Positions 61,986-64,000 of a DNA stretch of 64,000 bases are shown in pieces. The stretch covers positions 35,273,840 to 35,337,839 of the forward strand of contig CM049322.1 in assembly GCA_026874595.1 (NCBI GenBank), given 5' to 3'. Made by a program: the position numbers and the translations under genes. Under the pieces are notes generated by a model that searched no databases, had not been told where the DNA came from, and was given only the letters and a program-made list of their open reading frames with translations. How positions within the stretch are numbered: position 1 is the first letter of the stretch; each line of letters starts with the position of its first letter. Source of the stretch: Sipunculus nudus. Its lineage: Eukaryota > Annelida > Sipuncula > Golfingiida > Sipunculidae.

Positions 61986-63110
61986 TAAATAACAGGAACG
62001 ATCAATATCGGAGCTGATATTACAATACCTTTCCAACAATCAACATGGTCAGTGCAGGTCAGTTTATAAATGCTAGTATATATTGATTTTTAACAAAGAT
62101 AGGAAAGTAATGTGATGGGCGTGGCTTGACCTATGTTTGTGGTAAGCAAAGAAAAATTATTTATCCAATTCGAGAGAAATGTGTCAAAGTTCATCAAGAT
62201 TTGATATTTCCCCGTGTTTCCCACAGTCTCTTGACATAAAACGGACCAATTAGGCTATACCAACTAAACAGCTGTTTACATGTATAAATGTGTGGAAACA
62301 ATGATATATTAATATAAAAATAAAATAAACATACACATATTAGGAGACAGGTACATACACTATTTATACAATGCATACGATATACTACGTATTTGATCTT
62401 TTCATATTAAATGATAAAAGGCGATTGATTTCCACAAACTGTAATGTTATTTTAAAATTATACGTCAATGTCACATTCAATGCAACTTAATCACGTATAC
62501 TCCGAATATGTATTTTGTCGAATAAATATATAAGTATATGAAAATTCTTCATTTTAATTCCTTCCTCAAGACCTTATACTAAGTATACAACCATATAGCC
62601 ATCACCACCGTCTTACGCGATAGGAAGGAGAATGCTTCGACCGATTCTCTCAACCCGACTCCACCCTGTTTACCATCAGCACCTCTCTTCAACAAATGAC
62701 CGTTCTTACGCCGAACCTGATATAAGCAAAGGTGTAAATTCCAACACAACTGGAAAGAGTTTTATTAATACACATGTGTTTAAGAGATTAAACGCCCAAA
62801 GGCAAAATTCCAAACGTACCATTAAAGTGTACATAATTAATAGATGTCTAAAAGGCGAGGTCTTCCTTCTATTTGTTTATTTAGAAATAAAGTGTCGGGC
62901 AGAATCTAGCCTGTGGTTGTCCGGTATACTTAGTATAGTTCACCTCATTTTCATACAGTTGCAGATAAAATGAAGGAAAAATTGCAAGGTAAAAAGCGGA
63001 AGTATATTTTTCAAGGAGTATATGTTAACATTTACCTGTATTTGCTTTCCCTTAACACAGTTATGATATGCAAAAGAACACTTTGCTTGGGATTCCATGG
63101 TGTCGTGTAT

Positions 63111-63160
<50 letters not shown>

Positions 63161-64000
63161 CAAACACTTTATATAACCCCATCACGTGACCTGTATTCAT
63201 CCCGGTTCATATGAAGTCATATCGGTCGGTGACGCACCTGCACTGTCAGCATCACAAGACCGATATGACGTCACTTCCTCAGTGACGGACGTGCCATGAA
63301 TAAAATGGACGGCATACTAGAATCATGTGTGTGTGAAGGTGCTGGCGGACATAGCTATTTCCCAAAAGAGTGTGTTCCTTACATGCATGGCCGTCTGAAT
63401 AAAAAAATAAATATGTACTTGGCTGTTGGGTATTGTTTCCTATAGCCCTTTGGGCAACCGTAACGCCATACGCTGTCCTCAAACCAATAGGAAGACAATG
63501 CGTTATATTTTCACTATAGAATCAGTTGTAAGTACCTCACACATAATTAGGCTTCCTAATCATATATAAGTATAAAACACTGTCAGCGGAACCTTGACAG
63601 TTTTGTATGGTAGGATTTAAATTTGATAGATTTGGAAAGCATAATTTTATGTATACGGGATGTTAAGTAATATTATGTAAATCCATATAGCGTTTGCAGA
63701 CCTCAGGTATATCCTAACACCATTTCACTCGAAACATCTGTTGCGTTCTGCAACTTTTTTAGTCAAGATATCTTATCATGAGGGAACCAGAGGTTACACC
63801 GGTCTAGTTTGTTAACACGTTATAACACTAATGCATTTCATTTTAAAACTCTATATGCCGTTGATATATCGATTTCAAATTATGAGATTTTATCAATTTT
63901 AAAACGCATACAGTGGCGTCAGAGGCATTTACTGTTCCCAAAGGTACAGTACCTTAAAATATTATGACGTGCCCTTTGAACGACGTCATAACAGTAGAGC
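61986..64000. other. Gene-free sequence to the window end
   Basis: Holds a (CA)n(TA)n microsatellite at 63108-63161 and a hairpin near 63212-63278 (GTCATATCGGTC against GACCGATATGAC). The window ends TAACAGTAGAGC, which could be the left end of another pogo-like element. Confidence 0.45.

Noticed and set aside
62632-62973. 113-codon plus-strand frame
   Set aside because: No domain, unusual composition and no visible splice or promoter context.

Overview
This window looks like gene-poor, AT-rich animal nuclear DNA. It has spliced genes with GT-AG introns, many (AT)n and poly-G tracts, LINEs, a DIRS-type retroelement, foldback and TIR elements, and a large satellite. The mix of C-type lectin domains, a DIRS element, degenerate tandem intronic repeats and an atlastin-family GTPase suggests a marine invertebrate, most likely a bivalve mollusc. 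The taxon is inferred; nothing in the sequence proves it.

Layout. (1) 1-7268 (+): the 3' part of a membrane-anchored protein with two C-type lectin-like domains, reconstructed from splice sites and mostly phase-1 introns. Its first visible intron contains an antisense, internally deleted DIRS-like element (about 656-3540) that still has inverted terminal repeats and an internal complementary region. (2) 7.4-10.7 kb (-): a decayed Rex1/CR1-like LINE split by a younger 5'-truncated L1/Tx1-like LINE, which has an 18-bp target duplication. (3) 10.9-23.2 kb: intergenic DNA with a G-rich foldback element, microsatellites, a dispersed repeat pair and a possible solo LTR. (4) 23.2-41.77 kb (+): one large gene of about 30 exons encoding an atlastin-like (GB1/RHD3) dynamin-superfamily GTPase. 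Its C-terminal half consists of tandemly duplicated helical units. (5) 41.8-55.4 kb: intergenic DNA with several small non-autonomous transposons, minisatellites and one possible terminal exon. (6) 55.45-61.99 kb: a 6.5-kb satellite made of 21-bp and 17-bp units. (7) 62-64 kb: no recognisable gene.

The main result is the GTPase gene. After a complete GTPase domain (P-loop, switch Thr, DTQG, RDW) and one ancestral-type helical unit, the coding sequence repeats a module made of one long exon (58-66 codons) and one 24-codon exon. The modules are of three types, A, B and C. The A-B-C cassette (about 251 codons, six phase-0 exons) occurs three times in a row, followed by a fourth A module and a 250-codon terminal exon. 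The product is about 1,470 residues, against about 560 for ordinary atlastins. The fourth long exon carries an apparent 1-nt deletion in an A-run, so the copy may be damaged or the assembly may be wrong there.

The lectin receptor and the GTPase are about 16 kb apart. Both belong to families that are often used in innate recognition or membrane defence, but nothing in the sequence shows that they act together.
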